DNA of 64,000 bases from Hevea brasiliensis (Eukaryota > Streptophyta > Magnoliopsida > Malpighiales > Euphorbiaceae): contig NC_079509.1 of assembly GCF_030052815.1 (NCBI RefSeq), positions 46,226,313 through 46,290,312 on the forward strand, in the 5' to 3' direction. How positions within the stretch are numbered: the stretch's first letter is position 1; every line of letters starts with the position of its first letter. The notes beneath the pieces are model-generated. The model was given only the letters and a program-made list of their open reading frames with translations, did not search any database and was not told the DNA's origin. Below, in pieces: positions 1 through 11,808 of this stretch. The position numbers were made by a program, and so were the translations under genes.

Positions 1-1071
1 AAAAATTTTTTTTAATCGTTCAAATTGAAAAAAAAAAAATCAATTAATACTTGAAAGATTATTTTTCTCGATTCAAAATATTTCTGAATAAAAGATTTTA
101 ATTATTTCTCTTGTGCAAGCCATAGTAAATTGATAAAATTCTATAGCCACAATAAATTAACGTAAACCAAATAATCTGTATATCCACCGGCACTCCATTA
201 AATGAAAGATTTTTTTGGCACCATGAACTCCGCCCTCCCAACAAATAATGGCTCCACATGTGATTCTAGGTAGGTGACATGAGAAACGCCTGCCATGTAT
301 ATGTACATCCCGGTAGGTAACAAATGAGGGTTAAGTATCATTGAGTAAGTAGGTGCGAATTTCATATTATTATCAAGAATTAATAATTTTAAAATATATT
401 TTCATACATTATTTAATTTTATAATTATTTTGACATGAATAATTTATTTTTAAATAAAATTAAAAATAAAAAATAAAATAGATTTATTATAAGAGCCGCT
501 TAAATTTGAATTTCAAGGTGAAAGAATTTCATTCGATCAATAAAACAAATATTTCAAAAAATTAAAAAACCAACTTGCCCATGTTTCACAGGAATAATAT
601 TAATCCATAACTAATCAATTATAATTAATCCATAAAATAAAATGACTAATTTATTTTTAAATTTATTATTCTAAGTCATTATAATCTACCTTCTATCTAT
701 TTATATATATAAAGTAGACAAGTATTTTCATGTAAATTTTTATAATTAATTTAATTTCATTAATTTTTTTATTTTTTTATTAATTAGTTATTCTATTATT
801 TTAAGTTATAATATATTAACATATATTAATTCCATATACCTATAATTTTATATGGCATATACATGTAATTTTATTTTATTTTTTCTTTTGCGCTATATTT
901 TTTATTTTTAATATTATTTTATAAAATAATAAAATTAAAAAAAAATTATATAAAAAATAATAAAAATAAAATATAGAGTAATTAATAAAAAATTTTAAAA
1001 TATTATTTTCTTTTTATATATTAAAATTAAAAAAAATCTAATTAAAATTGGTTGTAACTATTTCCAGTGAT

Positions 1072-1073
<2 letters not shown>
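1..1073. other. AT-rich intergenic DNA
   Basis: No coding or RNA gene is visible on either strand. The stretch is very AT-rich with short poly-A and poly-T runs, and nothing is recognisable as a transposon end. Confidence 0.7.

Positions 1074-1147
<74 letters not shown>
1074..1147. repeat. (AAT)n microsatellite, about 24 units
   Basis: An uninterrupted AAT/ATA trinucleotide array of about 74 bp. AT-rich trinucleotide arrays are common in eudicot intergenic DNA, and this one is likely length-polymorphic. Confidence 0.95.
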
Positions 1148-1148
<1 letters not shown>

Positions 1149-2935
1149 CTTATATTAGCCATTGATTTCATATGTTGCCAACAGCACTTTGACCACAATG
1201 ATTTCAACATTCAACCGATTGGCATACTCTCTAAAAGGGCAACGTTTCTTTAAATAAATAATTTAATGATAAATTTAAATTTTTGATAATTTAAATAGCT
1301 TATTTTTTTCACCATTAAAATGAATAATAAAATTATTAAAAATTCAAAATTAACGGTACTTTTGTGAAAAAAAAAAAGTTTAGATTTTTATATTTTGATT
1401 GAATCAATTAACATATTTATAAATATTAGTGTCTAAAAAATAATTATTACATATTTTTAACTATTTTACATTCAATGTATATATCACATAATTATTAATC
1501 TGGTATAACAGACCTATTGAGCAAGATATTTTTTATTAAAATATTATACATACATATAATTCAAATATTTCTATCAATATATTTATATTTATATATAAAA
1601 AATAAAATAAAATAAATTATTAATAATATAAATCTGCGTAAATATTGTATTATAGGCTTTAATATTATGTGGCATTCTTGGGTCACCCAATTCCTATCCG
1701 GACAAAAAAAAAAGAAAGTGACTACTAATTTCTGCCCACACACTTATTGATGCCCTTGCAGCCCAGTGGATCGGTTCCTTTATATGAGTTTGTTTGCCAT
1801 TGGAATTGTAATTATCATTATGAAAATTATTTTTTTTAAAATATATTAATTAGGGTTTATTTAAATTAGTTTTAAATTAAATATAATATATTATAAGAAT
1901 GTTAAAAATGTTGGATAAATTTTACCCGTCATTCTTGTTTCAGGTATTATAATAATGATCTTTAAATTTTGATTTATAGCATAAAACTACACAAGTTTTA
2001 ATTTAAATAATGTAAGATTTCTTTTAATATATTATAATTAATTTAACATTTAGGAGGTTGATTTGGCATCAGTAAAAAATTGAAAAGACATAAATATCCA
2101 GTAATAAAAATTTAACCATCTTTTTATAGCGCATCTCTCTCTTTTCTTTTTCTATTTTATTTTTCAAGTTAGTCTCGATTCAATTTATTCTAAATAGATT
2201 AATTTTCTCTCACCTCGTCCTGTTCTTCATATTGTGTAGAACAGGGATGAAAAAACCTTTTTTATTCGAATCCCCATAATTCACTTGCATAGTAATATAT
2301 TATTATTTTTTATTATAAAATAATTTAATTTTATATACATAATTTTAGCCAAAAAAAACATAATTTTAGCAAAAAAAATATATTGTTAAAATTATATTTA
2401 AAATTTGTATTTCTAATTATATTTTATTTTTTAATAAATAAATTTATATTATATGCTAATAAATTAAAATAAAAAAATAAAAAAATTCTCTACGTAGAAA
2501 TCCGCCTTGCTCCGCTTTCTGATGAGCAATCTCCGCTCTCAATCTGCCCCATTGCCATTCGTAGCCTTTGATACTATCTCGATTTCTATGTCTCACTTGA
2601 TCTTCCCTTTCCTTTTTTATCGAAGGTAAATATGCACACACATGGGTTAAGGAAATGGACAAACTCTTTAACATATCATAGTATTTTTACCAAGGCTCAC
2701 TAACCCTTATAAATCACACGCACCCATCCACAAACCAATGTAAAATTCCAAAGAATTAGCTCACTGATAGATGAGCCCGCCTTAGGTTTTTCGCCACCAA
2801 CACATGCATACCATCTTCGTGCCGCTGGTTCTCTTATCGTTGTTTTCACAATACACATGTTGTTGGTCCCCTTGTTGTCTTCTACACCATTTCCATCCCA
2901 AAGCAACACAATACAAGCTGTTGGGTATCTTTATG
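1148..2935. other. AT-rich intergenic DNA; right end may be retroelement leader
   Basis: Mostly AT-rich with no recognisable gene. The part from about 2,460 to 2,930 is less AT-rich. It lies directly downstream, on the minus strand, of a PBS-like site at 2,936-2,948, so it may be the untranslated leader of a minus-strand LTR element. The short minus-strand ORFs here match nothing I recognise. Confidence 0.5.
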
Positions 2936-2948
2936 CTCTGATACCACT

Positions 2949-3409
2949 CTTTGAAAATCAAAGGATGAGAAGGATGGATGGACTTAACTGGAATTTTATT
3001 ATGGAGGACTACATTGAAATTTTACAATTCACTCATACATAAAATACTCATGCACCTACACTCCTAATTAACTCACGTGCACACTCATTTATAGCACTAA
3101 CACTCACTTATACATAAGACACTCACGCACTCACACTTGAGTATTTTCCACAAAGTCAATTGCACTTGCACATATTCTCACATACACACAAGAAACTCTC
3201 TTTTATATTTTCTTCTATCTCACTTGCACTTGTACACTGCACACATTATCACATATTTATAGTAAATGGCGATAAGATTGTAAGTCGACAATACTAAGAA
3301 ACTTCAAGGTACTTCCCTTATGGCGGTGCAAACCTTTCTCCAAAGCACCCAAATTTTATCCATTTTGTGAGAATTTTCTAGAGTATAGTGAGTTGGTGTT
3401 GATATATTC
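2949..3409 (-). repeat. LTR-like block (left copy) of the copia remnant
   Basis: It shares the order of motifs with 5,584-5,975: a GAAAAT start, an 'aaatttta-caattc' segment, CACACTCAC-rich DNA and a TATTTATA-type site. A minus-strand purine tract (GAGGGAGAG) directly precedes it, as expected of a polypurine tract. A good PBS-like sequence (TGGTATCAGAGCAT on the minus strand, 2,933-2,946) directly follows it, which is not expected of a 3' LTR. Confidence 0.5.
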
Positions 3410-3850
3410 AATACTCTCCCTCAACACCGACTCTCTATGACTCTATTTTCATTATCTTGCTTTGGAACTCCATGTCCATCTTGATTCTAGTAGTCTTAAA
3501 CATTGATAGAGTTAGCTTTAGCCATTACATATTGTGATATATCTTCACATTCTTTTTGTCGGCCACTATTGCCAAGTATCTTCTCAGGTCTTTCACATCT
3601 CATATGGTTACTTGTCTTTTTAACAACAATACCTTTTGATTTTAACTTGTCTACCTGACTTGGAATTTCTCTTACTTCTTGTACTATTACACTTCATCTA
3701 CTTCAGCATTCCCTTGACTTTGTTTCATAACTTCATCTTACTTCATCTTTAATTTCCTCTTTACTTACAGACCATGAAAGCTCCCTATTAATTTTGAACA
3801 ATGTTGCACTTCTAGCATTTCCTCTTTAAATCTTTCTTTCAATGTTTGTC

Positions 3851-5184
3851 CTATTTTGCATGATCAAATTCCTCAATTGATGTCAATGCAGAAGTGAATT
3901 CCTTGTCTTCTTCCATAAATAAGCTTAGAGCTACCTCATCAATGCTTGGACTTGAATTCGGCTCATGAATTCTTGTTTCGTCAAAGTCAATTTCTTTTTC
4001 CAAAGGAACTTCTTCAAAGAAGTTTGCTGCTATCACTTCTTCACTTTTAGCTAACTTTGTTGTAATGAGCGATGCTTCCATATCCCAATCTTCCTCGCTC
4101 TCATATTGCACTTCAAAACTTTTATTGACTTCTTGTTAAACCAAACTTCTCCTGTGGTAATGACTATAATCTCCCCCTGCAGTTCCACACAATTGAATTC
4201 TATAGACTCTTTTGACTGAATGGACTCGTCAATATCATCAGCCTCTACAATGGCACTAGTAGTTTGAAAATCCTATTATTCTTCAACTTCAGCTTTAGGC
4301 TGTGAGGTTGTTACAACATTTCCTTCTGCTCTTTTATGCTAGCAATCTTGAGCATAATGGCCTATTTTGCCACAAATATAACATTGAGTTTTATTGAGAC
4401 GATTTGTCCTGTCCTCTATCTAATTGTGGTTGTGCTAGTGGTGGTGAGCTCCCCTTGTTACCAACTCCTTCTTGGTTGATGACTCTGCCATCCTTCTTGT
4501 TTTGATCTTCCTCCAATTTTTGATCTCGCAACTTTAAGATCCTTCTCCTTGCTTTTCTTTTTACTGAAAAGAGCTTTTTCATACTCTTTAACTGAGATTT
4601 TAGACATTTGATTGTCTAGAGCCTTTGATTAGCTAAAATATTTTCTAACTCATTCAAAGTTGGCTCTTTAGTCCATCCACATGTTGTCGCGACAAGAGCA
4701 TTGAGCTCAGGGCGCAACCCATGGATTATAATTCTCCTCATTTTGGTCTTAAAAATTTGATTTTGAGGATTCAATTTTGAAATTTCTTAACATAAAGATT
4801 TAACTTTAGTGAAATATTCACTCATTTTCATGTTTTATTACGAGATTGATAACAACTTATTCTCGAGTTGCTGCAGCTTTGCATCATTTTTCCGAGCGAA
4901 TAACTCAGCAAGACTGTCCCACGCGTCTTTGGGGTCTTTGCATCCTTGATGCATTGCAACAATTCATCCTCTACCAAGACTGACAAAGCATACATAGCTT
5001 TAGTAGCCTTGACCTTCCATTTCTTGAGGTCTTTTAAATTTATTGGGGGCGACATTTCAACTCCTCCAACAATCTCCCATAAATCTTGACAAAATAGATA
5101 AAAGTGCATACGAGTACTCCAACTGCTATAATTATTATTATTGAGTTTTTCTAGAGTGCTTATCGGAGTCAACATGTTTGCCAT
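3851..5184 (-). pseudogene. copia-type gag polyprotein, broken
   Basis: On the minus strand it starts with an ATG at 5,184. The N-terminus has the motifs LTPISTLEKLNNNNYSSWS and LWEIVGG, typical of the copia/TNT1-type gag (UBN2 family), which packages element RNA. A CCHC zinc knuckle (CYICGKIGHYAQDC) lies at 4,342-4,383. An acidic tail at 3,851-4,111 is probably the end of gag. Several frameshifts and stops break the frame (near 4,828-4,860 and between 4,111 and 4,391), so no full protein can be made. The family call is well supported by the two motif sets. A pol region should follow on the left but is missing, replaced directly by the LTR-like block. Confidence 0.75.
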
Positions 5185-5538
5185 AGTGACTTGTTTATTT
5201 GCTCCAATTAATTAAGCAAGTTTGGTCCATGATCGACAAGCTCTACAGTCCCGGACTGCTCATGAGCATAATCTCCTTCAATCCCAGATTGATGGCTAGC
5301 AATGCCACTTCTTGGCAACTTGACATGATCTCTGACTATCGGCTTTTAGAAGACCTAGTCCCAAACTAATGCATTCCACAGGTCAACTATGTCCAATAGA
5401 GTCTCCTCTTATAGCACTTGAGTTTTCACGATCCCTAACCGTTGGCTCTAATACCGATCCCTGACCACCTACTCTAATACAAGCAAAATTTCGAGTAGCA
5501 CCTTGATTAATATCACAATAAACAGGCTCAGACTGTCA

Positions 5539-5552
5539 AGCTCTGATATCAC
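5539..5552 (-). promoter_or_regulatory. Primer-binding-site-like sequence
   Basis: On the minus strand this reads TGATATCAGAGCTT, one change from the TGGTATCAGAGC primer site complementary to initiator Met-tRNA. A second degenerate copy (GTGGTCTTAGAGC) lies about 20 bp nearer the LTR (5,570-5,582), so the site looks duplicated. Confidence 0.45.
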
Positions 5553-5583
5553 TTGTTGGGTATCTTTATGCTCTAAGACCACT

Positions 5584-5975
5584 TGTTGAAAATTGGAGGA
5601 TTAAGGACTTAAATGAAACTTTATTAGAGGGATTGAATCATAATTTTACAATTCCAAGAAACACTCACGGGCACACCACACACTTATTTCTCTCAGTCAC
5701 ACCAACACTCTAACACACACAAGACTTTCCCTTACCCACTCACTTGTGCACACAGCACACACTCACTTGATAGCACTCTCACATTCACTTTCTCTTTACA
5801 CACATACACAACACACACATGCACATCTATTTATACTATCTTCATGGCGGTGGATGGATCGATCTAGAGAGTTTAGAAATGGTGATGAAGTTCCAGATAA
5901 TTCTTCAAATGCCAGTGCAAAGAATTTTCTCGAATGGCAGTACAAGCTTGATGATGAAGATAGAAAACTCTAAAT
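5584..5975 (-). repeat. LTR-like block (right, 5' copy) of the copia remnant
   Basis: It is homologous to 2,949-3,409 by shared motif order. On the minus strand it contains TATAAATAG at about 5,828-5,836, a plausible LTR promoter. The right border is uncertain, because similarity fades near 5,975. Confidence 0.45.
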
Positions 5976-6670
5976 TAATGGAGAATGAGAAAGAATAGGT
6001 GAATTTCTTCAATACAACTCTTCTTTTGCCCTCAAAACTCAATATGGGCCATGTTCTATAAATGAGTTTGATTTAATTCCTATTGAATTAGAGTGTATGT
6101 TTAATTCTTGTTGATTCGTTTCTGTTGAGCTGATTAAGCCTAACAATTTTTTGGTTAATTTTCTGACTTTTTCTTCCTCTTCTTCTTTTTTAAGTCTACT
6201 TATAATAATAGATAAACCTAAATCTTCCTTTAAAATCACGAATTTGATAAATCAACAATTCGGCCTTCTTCAGGCTCGAATTGCGGGAGAGTTCTTAGTT
6301 TCCAATACGTAGATCTTATTCATGTAGTGTATATAGCACCTGTGTACTCTTTGTAATACAATGCAATGCACAGGCTTTGGGACTTTTTCAGTATAAATAT
6401 TTTTTTCTTGAAAAATTCTTGTACGCACTAGGTGTATATATATTTAATTAATAAAAAATTAGTAAATTATTATTTTTTAAGCCTTATAATGATTTTATTT
6501 AAAATCATTATGAATTTATATAACGTGTCATGTTTAAATGATTGGATATATATACTTAGGAGTGATTTCTTATTTATTTTTCATTCATATTAACAAATGT
6601 CATACCATAGATATAGTCCCATATTATTATAAAATATTTATATTTTTTTATCATTAATATATTTTTAATC
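5976..6670. other. Intergenic DNA
   Basis: AT-rich with no convincing reading frame. The minus-strand ORF at 6,039-6,239 is lysine/glutamate-rich low-complexity sequence and matches nothing I recognise. Confidence 0.6.
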
Positions 6671-6957
6671 ATTAAATTAAAGTTTATATTTTTTCAATAT
6701 AAATTGAAGTTTATAAAAGATTATAATATATTCATCTAAATTTAGAAACGGCAAATGAAATTTAGTTAAATTAAAGATTATTATACATTAAATTAAAGTT
6801 TATATTTTTTTAATATAAATTAAAGTTTATAAAAGATTATGTTAAAGGTTATCATACATTAAATTAAAGTTAATATTTTTTTTAATATAAATTGAAGTTT
6901 ATTAAAGATTATAATATACTCATCTAAATTTAGAAACGGCAAATGAAATTTAGTTAT
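6671..6957. repeat. Tandem repeat, about 100 bp unit, 2 full and 1 partial copies
   Basis: Two long copies (6,671-6,768 and about 6,858-6,956) share the segment from ATTAAATTAAAG through the GAAACGGCAAATGAAATTTAG motif. Between them, from 6,787, lies a shorter copy lacking that second half. The copies differ by few bases, so the expansion is fairly recent. Confidence 0.85.
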
Positions 6958-6997
6958 ACTTAATTTATAAATCGATGATAATATGTTATATATAATA

Positions 6998-7000
<3 letters not shown>

Positions 7001-7036
<36 letters not shown>
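7001..7036. repeat. (AG)18 microsatellite
   Basis: A perfect dinucleotide array of 36 bp, with no gene nearby. Confidence 0.95.
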
Positions 7037-7038
<2 letters not shown>

Positions 7039-7475
7039 GAAATTAACCCAGAGAACGCTCGAAGTTGATCAATTCTAAATTTGGAAGCAATAGAGTACAT
7101 TAATACAAGGAAAACACAATGAAGAAAAGAAAAGAGCCAAACTAGCATTTACGTGGAATCAATCTCAAACTAGCTTGATAATGACCAATCAATTGAAGAC
7201 ATGCCATTAGAAAGTGGAGAAAAGTTTCCACTCTTGGAAAAAAATCAAAAAAAGAAAGCTTATTTAACAAAAAAATTCTAGATGTTCAAGAAAAGAAATA
7301 AAGAAAAAAGAACAAGTAAAGAAAGGATTGCGTGTGAAAAAGAGCTGGGAAAAAAACAAAAAGTTTCCTACTTGGGCTGCTCTGATAAACCAAGAACCAA
7401 ACGGTCATAGTGAGTTTTTTCTGTGGCTGTTATTTATTCATCTGGTTAAGGTAGGCAATCTACTATTTGTCATGT

Positions 7476-7505
7476 AATTATTATTATTATTATTATTATT
7501 ATTAT
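7476..7505. repeat. (ATT)10 microsatellite
   Basis: An uninterrupted ATT array of about 30 bp in AT-rich intergenic DNA. Confidence 0.9.
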
Positions 7506-8727
7506 TTGCACGTAGCATTAAAATTATTTATAAATTTAATTTATGTATATATTTTTAATATTTATATATATAAAAATATAATATTTTATATTTTTTATTA
7601 ATTATTTTAAAATTTATTTTTATTATTTTTATCTCTTAAACTTTTTAGTAAAATTTCATAATAGAAATAATTAAAATATATATATATATATATAATTAAT
7701 ATATTACAAGTTACTTTATAAAAAATAATTATTTATTATAATTTTAATAGAATAACTATTAAATAATTTATAGCTTATATATAATAAGAGAATGTTACAT
7801 GGCACTACTATAAAAAAAAATGTCATGTTCATTCAATTAAGTATATTTTCTATTTTAAAAATATTTAGTTATTTTAAAATCATCTATAATTATTATGAAT
7901 TTAATTTATATTAGAATTCAATTAATAAAAATTAATTTTAGTAAGAAAAGTGTTTTCCACATATATAGTTATAATAAAATTAGTCCAATTGATAAAAATA
8001 TGAGTCCCTTTCTTATTAATTACGTTTAGATCTTGTCGAAGCACTTTAAAATTATTTTTTATAAAAAAAATCTCAAATGATGTTCCGCATTTTTTTATTT
8101 TATGGTGTATTTTGATGTATATAAAGTTTGAAAATTTATTTTATTTATTTGAAATTTAAATTTCGACCAATTTGACCCCCCGGCCACCCTCGGGCCTCCT
8201 TCTAACTCGGCATGTTTGTCTCCCCATCCAACGAATCATTCTTGGCCAAAACTCGCCAGAAAATTATGAGAAATGCTCACCAATAGCTTAATCTTTCCTC
8301 CTCATTTAACAATTTTTGCCACCTAAACTGATGATTCTAGGCTTTTTAGTTTCAATTAGACCTGGGCTTTGATTCAAGGTTGACTTTGCTCATCAAAATT
8401 TCTCAATTTACTCTAATCATACTTCGAAATATTTTGGCCTATCGATCATTTTGGCTCAATTATGGACAAATTAGCTATCCCATCAACAATCTAAGACCAT
8501 TAGCATGTTACACTCATCGAGAGCTTTTAATAGAGACCAATGAAAACAGTTTTATTTATTAGAAAATTTTCAATCATGATATTATCGATGAATTTTTCTG
8601 CCCTTCTAATCATCTGTTTGGTAAAATAAAAGCAGAAATTAACTTGGTTGTTATGAGATTTGTATAGGTATCTTTTGTTCTATGAGATTTCATTAGCACC
8701 CAGGATTGCATTTTCAATTGGGAAGCA
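7506..8727. other. Intergenic DNA
   Basis: AT-rich, with an (AT)n run near 7,678-7,693 and a short C-rich island at 8,165-8,200. The ORF at 8,380-8,562 has no recognisable domain and I do not call it a gene. Confidence 0.6.
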
Positions 8728-9344
8728 TGTAATACCCAAAAATTTACAAAATTGGCATCAAAATAAAGCTTGAAATCTTATGAGAATTTTGGTACAACTT
8801 TCATAATTTTTTAAGATGCCGAGAATTTTTGGCAAATTTTTGAAATTCGAAAACTTGTGCTGGAAATGGAGAATCACTATAGATGGTGATGTCTTTGGTA
8901 GTTATTGTAGCACTTACCAAGTTATTATAGCAATTACTGATTTTTACTATAGCAGCAAACCTACCTAAATTTGGTCATAAAATTTAGCAACTTCGATTAA
9001 AATTAGGTAGACTGGTACCAAAACTTGAATTCTAGACACCTCCACCATCATCTTAGCTTATAAATACCCAGTTCATCACTGAAAACATATTAAATCAAGA
9101 GATATGTTTTTAAAGAGAAGAAACTTTAGCTCAACATTTTGGCCAATCAGCTAATCCTCTTCGAGAGTATCGTATACCATTATGATCCTTGCCTTAGTAC
9201 CTTTCATTTGCACCCAACCAAATCAAATTTTACGACCAAAGGAGGAAGATCAGAAACACATCACCACCACCTTCTTTCCTTGATATATAGCAAACTATCG
9301 AGAGTTAGGGAGAGTACGAGCCATCTCCCCGAGTTGAGACAAGT
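8728..9344 (+). repeat. Possible LTR fragment, truncated by the CACTA element
   Basis: It starts TGTAATACCCAAAAATTT, a start very like those of the gypsy LTRs elsewhere in this window (TGTAACACCCCAAA). It includes a TATA-like TTATAAATACCC at about 9,058-9,069, and the CACTA end cuts it at 9,345. No second copy, primer site or end motif is visible, so this could be chance similarity. Confidence 0.3.
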
Positions 9345-10450
9345 CACTACAAAAAATAATCAGTTTTGCAACCAATTATTGCAACCAAGTGAAATCGGTT
9401 GCTATTAGTAACCGAATTTATAACCTATTTATGATTCATTCTTTTCTTTAGTAAAATTGTTAATTTTTAAAAATTTAGTAATCGATTCAAGAATCGATTA
9501 CTAAATTGGTTGTTATTAACAACCGATTTATAATTGATTTTTAAAATCGGTTGTTATTAGCAACTGATATATAATTAGTTGCTAATTGATATTAGAAAAA
9601 CCTTAAATATATGATTAGCAATCGATTTAAAAATCGATTGCTAGTAACAACTGAAAAAGAAATTTGTTGATAAAATTTGTTATTAATAGCAACCAATTTT
9701 AAAATTGGTTACTAACAACAATCTATTTAGGGAATTGGCTGCTAAATTAAAGAATTATTTTAACTGACTTTAAATTTAGCAATCAATTTGCAATCAGTTG
9801 TAAAAATCGATTGCCAAAATCGGTTATTATTTGCAACCGATTCTTTATCAGTTACTAATAGTAACCGATTTTTACAACTCATTACAAATTGATTGCTAAA
9901 TTTTTCCCCCCCAAACATTCCTGCCTAATTTTTTATTTACAATTAATTTGCAAATTGATTGCTAATAGCAACCGATTTTTACAACAGATTAAAATTTATT
10001 GTTATTAGTAACTAATTTTGTAATCAAATTTTTTCTCCCTAAAAATTCCCACACAATTTTTTTATTTTTTTTTATCTTTGATTTGCAACTGATTTGTGAA
10101 TTGATTACTAAATGCAACCGATTTTTGAAATTAATTAAAATGCAACTGATTTTTTCCCCAAAAAAATTCTCACTTTTTTTTAAAAAAAATTTACAATCAA
10201 TTTGCCAATCGGTTGTTAGTAGCAACTGATTTTTGAAATTGATTTTTTCTCTCTAAAAATTCCTATCCATTTTTTTTTATTTTGATTTGCAACTTATTTG
10301 CAAATTAGTTATTAACAACAATTGATTTTTGTAACTGATTGAAATCTGTTGCTATTTAGCAACTGATTTTGTAACCAATTTGAGACTTGATTACAAAATT
10401 TTTCCTTCAAAAATTTTCGTCCAATTTTTAAAAGAAATTAGCAATCAACA
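9345..10450. repeat. CACTA left terminus and sub-terminal repeat array
   Basis: More than 25 degenerate copies of GCAACCGATTT / AAATCGGTTGC occur in both orientations at short, irregular spacing. A long hairpin lies inside (9,775-9,902). Short ORFs here only translate the repeats and are not genes. Confidence 0.8.
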
Positions 10451-10479
10451 ATTGGTTGCTAATTCACTTATAGAAATCA

Positions 10480-10690
10480 CTACTCATTTTCTTTCCTTGC
10501 TACTCATTTTCTTCCTCACTGCTTTTTTTTTTTCCTTTTTTTCTCTCTTTTCTTTTATTTTCTTCATCATATTTTTTATTCATCATCTTTTTCTTTCTAA
10601 CATACTTTCTTCATTTTCTTTTTCTTTCTCATCTATTTTCTTCATCATCTTTTTTCTTCTTTATCATCTTTTTCTTTATCATCTTTTTTA
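10480..10690. repeat. Polypyrimidine low-complexity tract
   Basis: T/C-rich imperfect repeats of TTTTTCTTTCTCATC type inside the CACTA element. The ORF 10,380-10,703 is a phenylalanine-rich translation of this tract, not a protein gene. Confidence 0.85.
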
Positions 10691-10759
10691 TTTAATGGCA
10701 TAAAATAAAAAATTTTGCGCAAATATATATTTTGTTAGTAAATTATTTATAGTATTTGT

Positions 10760-11492
10760 TGTGCACCTCAGAAGATTATAAACTATAAAGAAATAAAATA
10801 AATACATAAAATAATAATATTTATGTGGTTCACTCTCTCAATATATGCCTATATCCATGGACATGCCATCTTCTATTATCTTCAAATAATAAATCATCAA
10901 TTTACAAGCTCAAACTATATTATCTATCATTCCAATTACACCCAAGAGAACCCACATTATACACATTAAACTACTCATAGTAAAAATATTAGTTAGTCCC
11001 TCTCAGTTTTATCTACAAATAACTCAATATATTTACTATTTTAACTGCTGCACCACAAAGGGTGTCTTCAACTATATAGGCAAGAGCCCTCTTACCAATA
11101 GACAAAAATTACTTTCTCTTAAATTCTATGCCTGCTCTCCATCTTAAGCCGAGGCCTTTTTCCCTCCATGGGACTGCAATGGGCAGGAGCCCCTTATCAA
11201 TGGGCAAAGCTAAATTCGCAGCAATTGGCAAAGCCCCTTTCTGCAATGGGTGATAGCCTCATTTCATAAGCTGAAAGCTAAATAATCTTTTCCACCATTC
11301 TCCTATTTGTAATGTTAATTCTCTCAATCCTAATCTGATTAGAAGTCTCACTCAATTTAGGAATAACACTAAGATAAGAGTTCTACTTTATATAGGAAAT
11401 ATTCTTCTATCTTATTAAACAATATTTCTTCCATTTAAATTAGGAAAAGATCTCTTTAAATCCTACTAGAATTTTAAGTCATAATTCTAATA
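10760..11492 (-). repeat. 3' LTR of the TRIM-like element
   Basis: It aligns by eye with 11,809-12,561 along its whole length: TGTGCA start, ATAATAATATTTA(T/C)GTG segment, CCCAAGAGAACCCA segment and GTCATAATTCTAATA end. Internally it has repeated 'aatgggcaaagcc'-type units around 11,150-11,250. Confidence 0.8.
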
Positions 11493-11808
11493 ATCTCTAC
11501 CTTAACTCAAAATCCATAAACTATTGCACAACTCGAATTCTTGGGTGCCTTCAATTATCACATCTCTATGCTTGAGCTTGAACCCTTTAAATTATCAATT
11601 TCTCCAATCTTTATTTTGGGTGTAACTTGCTTCTTTCTTCAAAAAATCTTCACGTCATTGACCATCTTGATTTCATATCAAGAGCTTCACCTGAATTTTA
11701 ACTCTCCACCATCACCATTGTTGTATGTGCGACTTTCCACATATCGCAGTAGCTCTACATTCAACCAAACTTACAAAGATCATCTACATGCTCTGGTACC
11801 AATTTATT

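Larger units (their letters stand above)
2936..5975 (-). mobile_element. Decayed Ty1/copia retrotransposon, minus strand
   Basis: Two related CAC-rich blocks (about 2,949-3,409 and 5,584-5,975) flank a minus-strand copia-type gag. On the minus strand the order is LTR, PBS-like site (revcomp of 5,539-5,552), gag with zinc knuckle, a purine tract (revcomp of about 3,410-3,425) and the second LTR. Both LTR-like blocks keep a TATA-like site at matching places (near 3,254-3,262 and 5,829-5,837). No protease, integrase or reverse transcriptase is recognisable, so this is a deletion derivative or a very old copy. Outer borders are approximate, and no target duplication was found. Confidence 0.6.

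Noticed and set aside
9989..10229. Opposing ORFs of 76-78 codons
   Set aside because: They arise from the two-orientation CACTA sub-terminal repeats.
10380..10703. 107-codon Phe/Ser-rich ORF resembling a membrane protein
   Set aside because: It is a translation of a polypyrimidine low-complexity tract inside the CACTA element.
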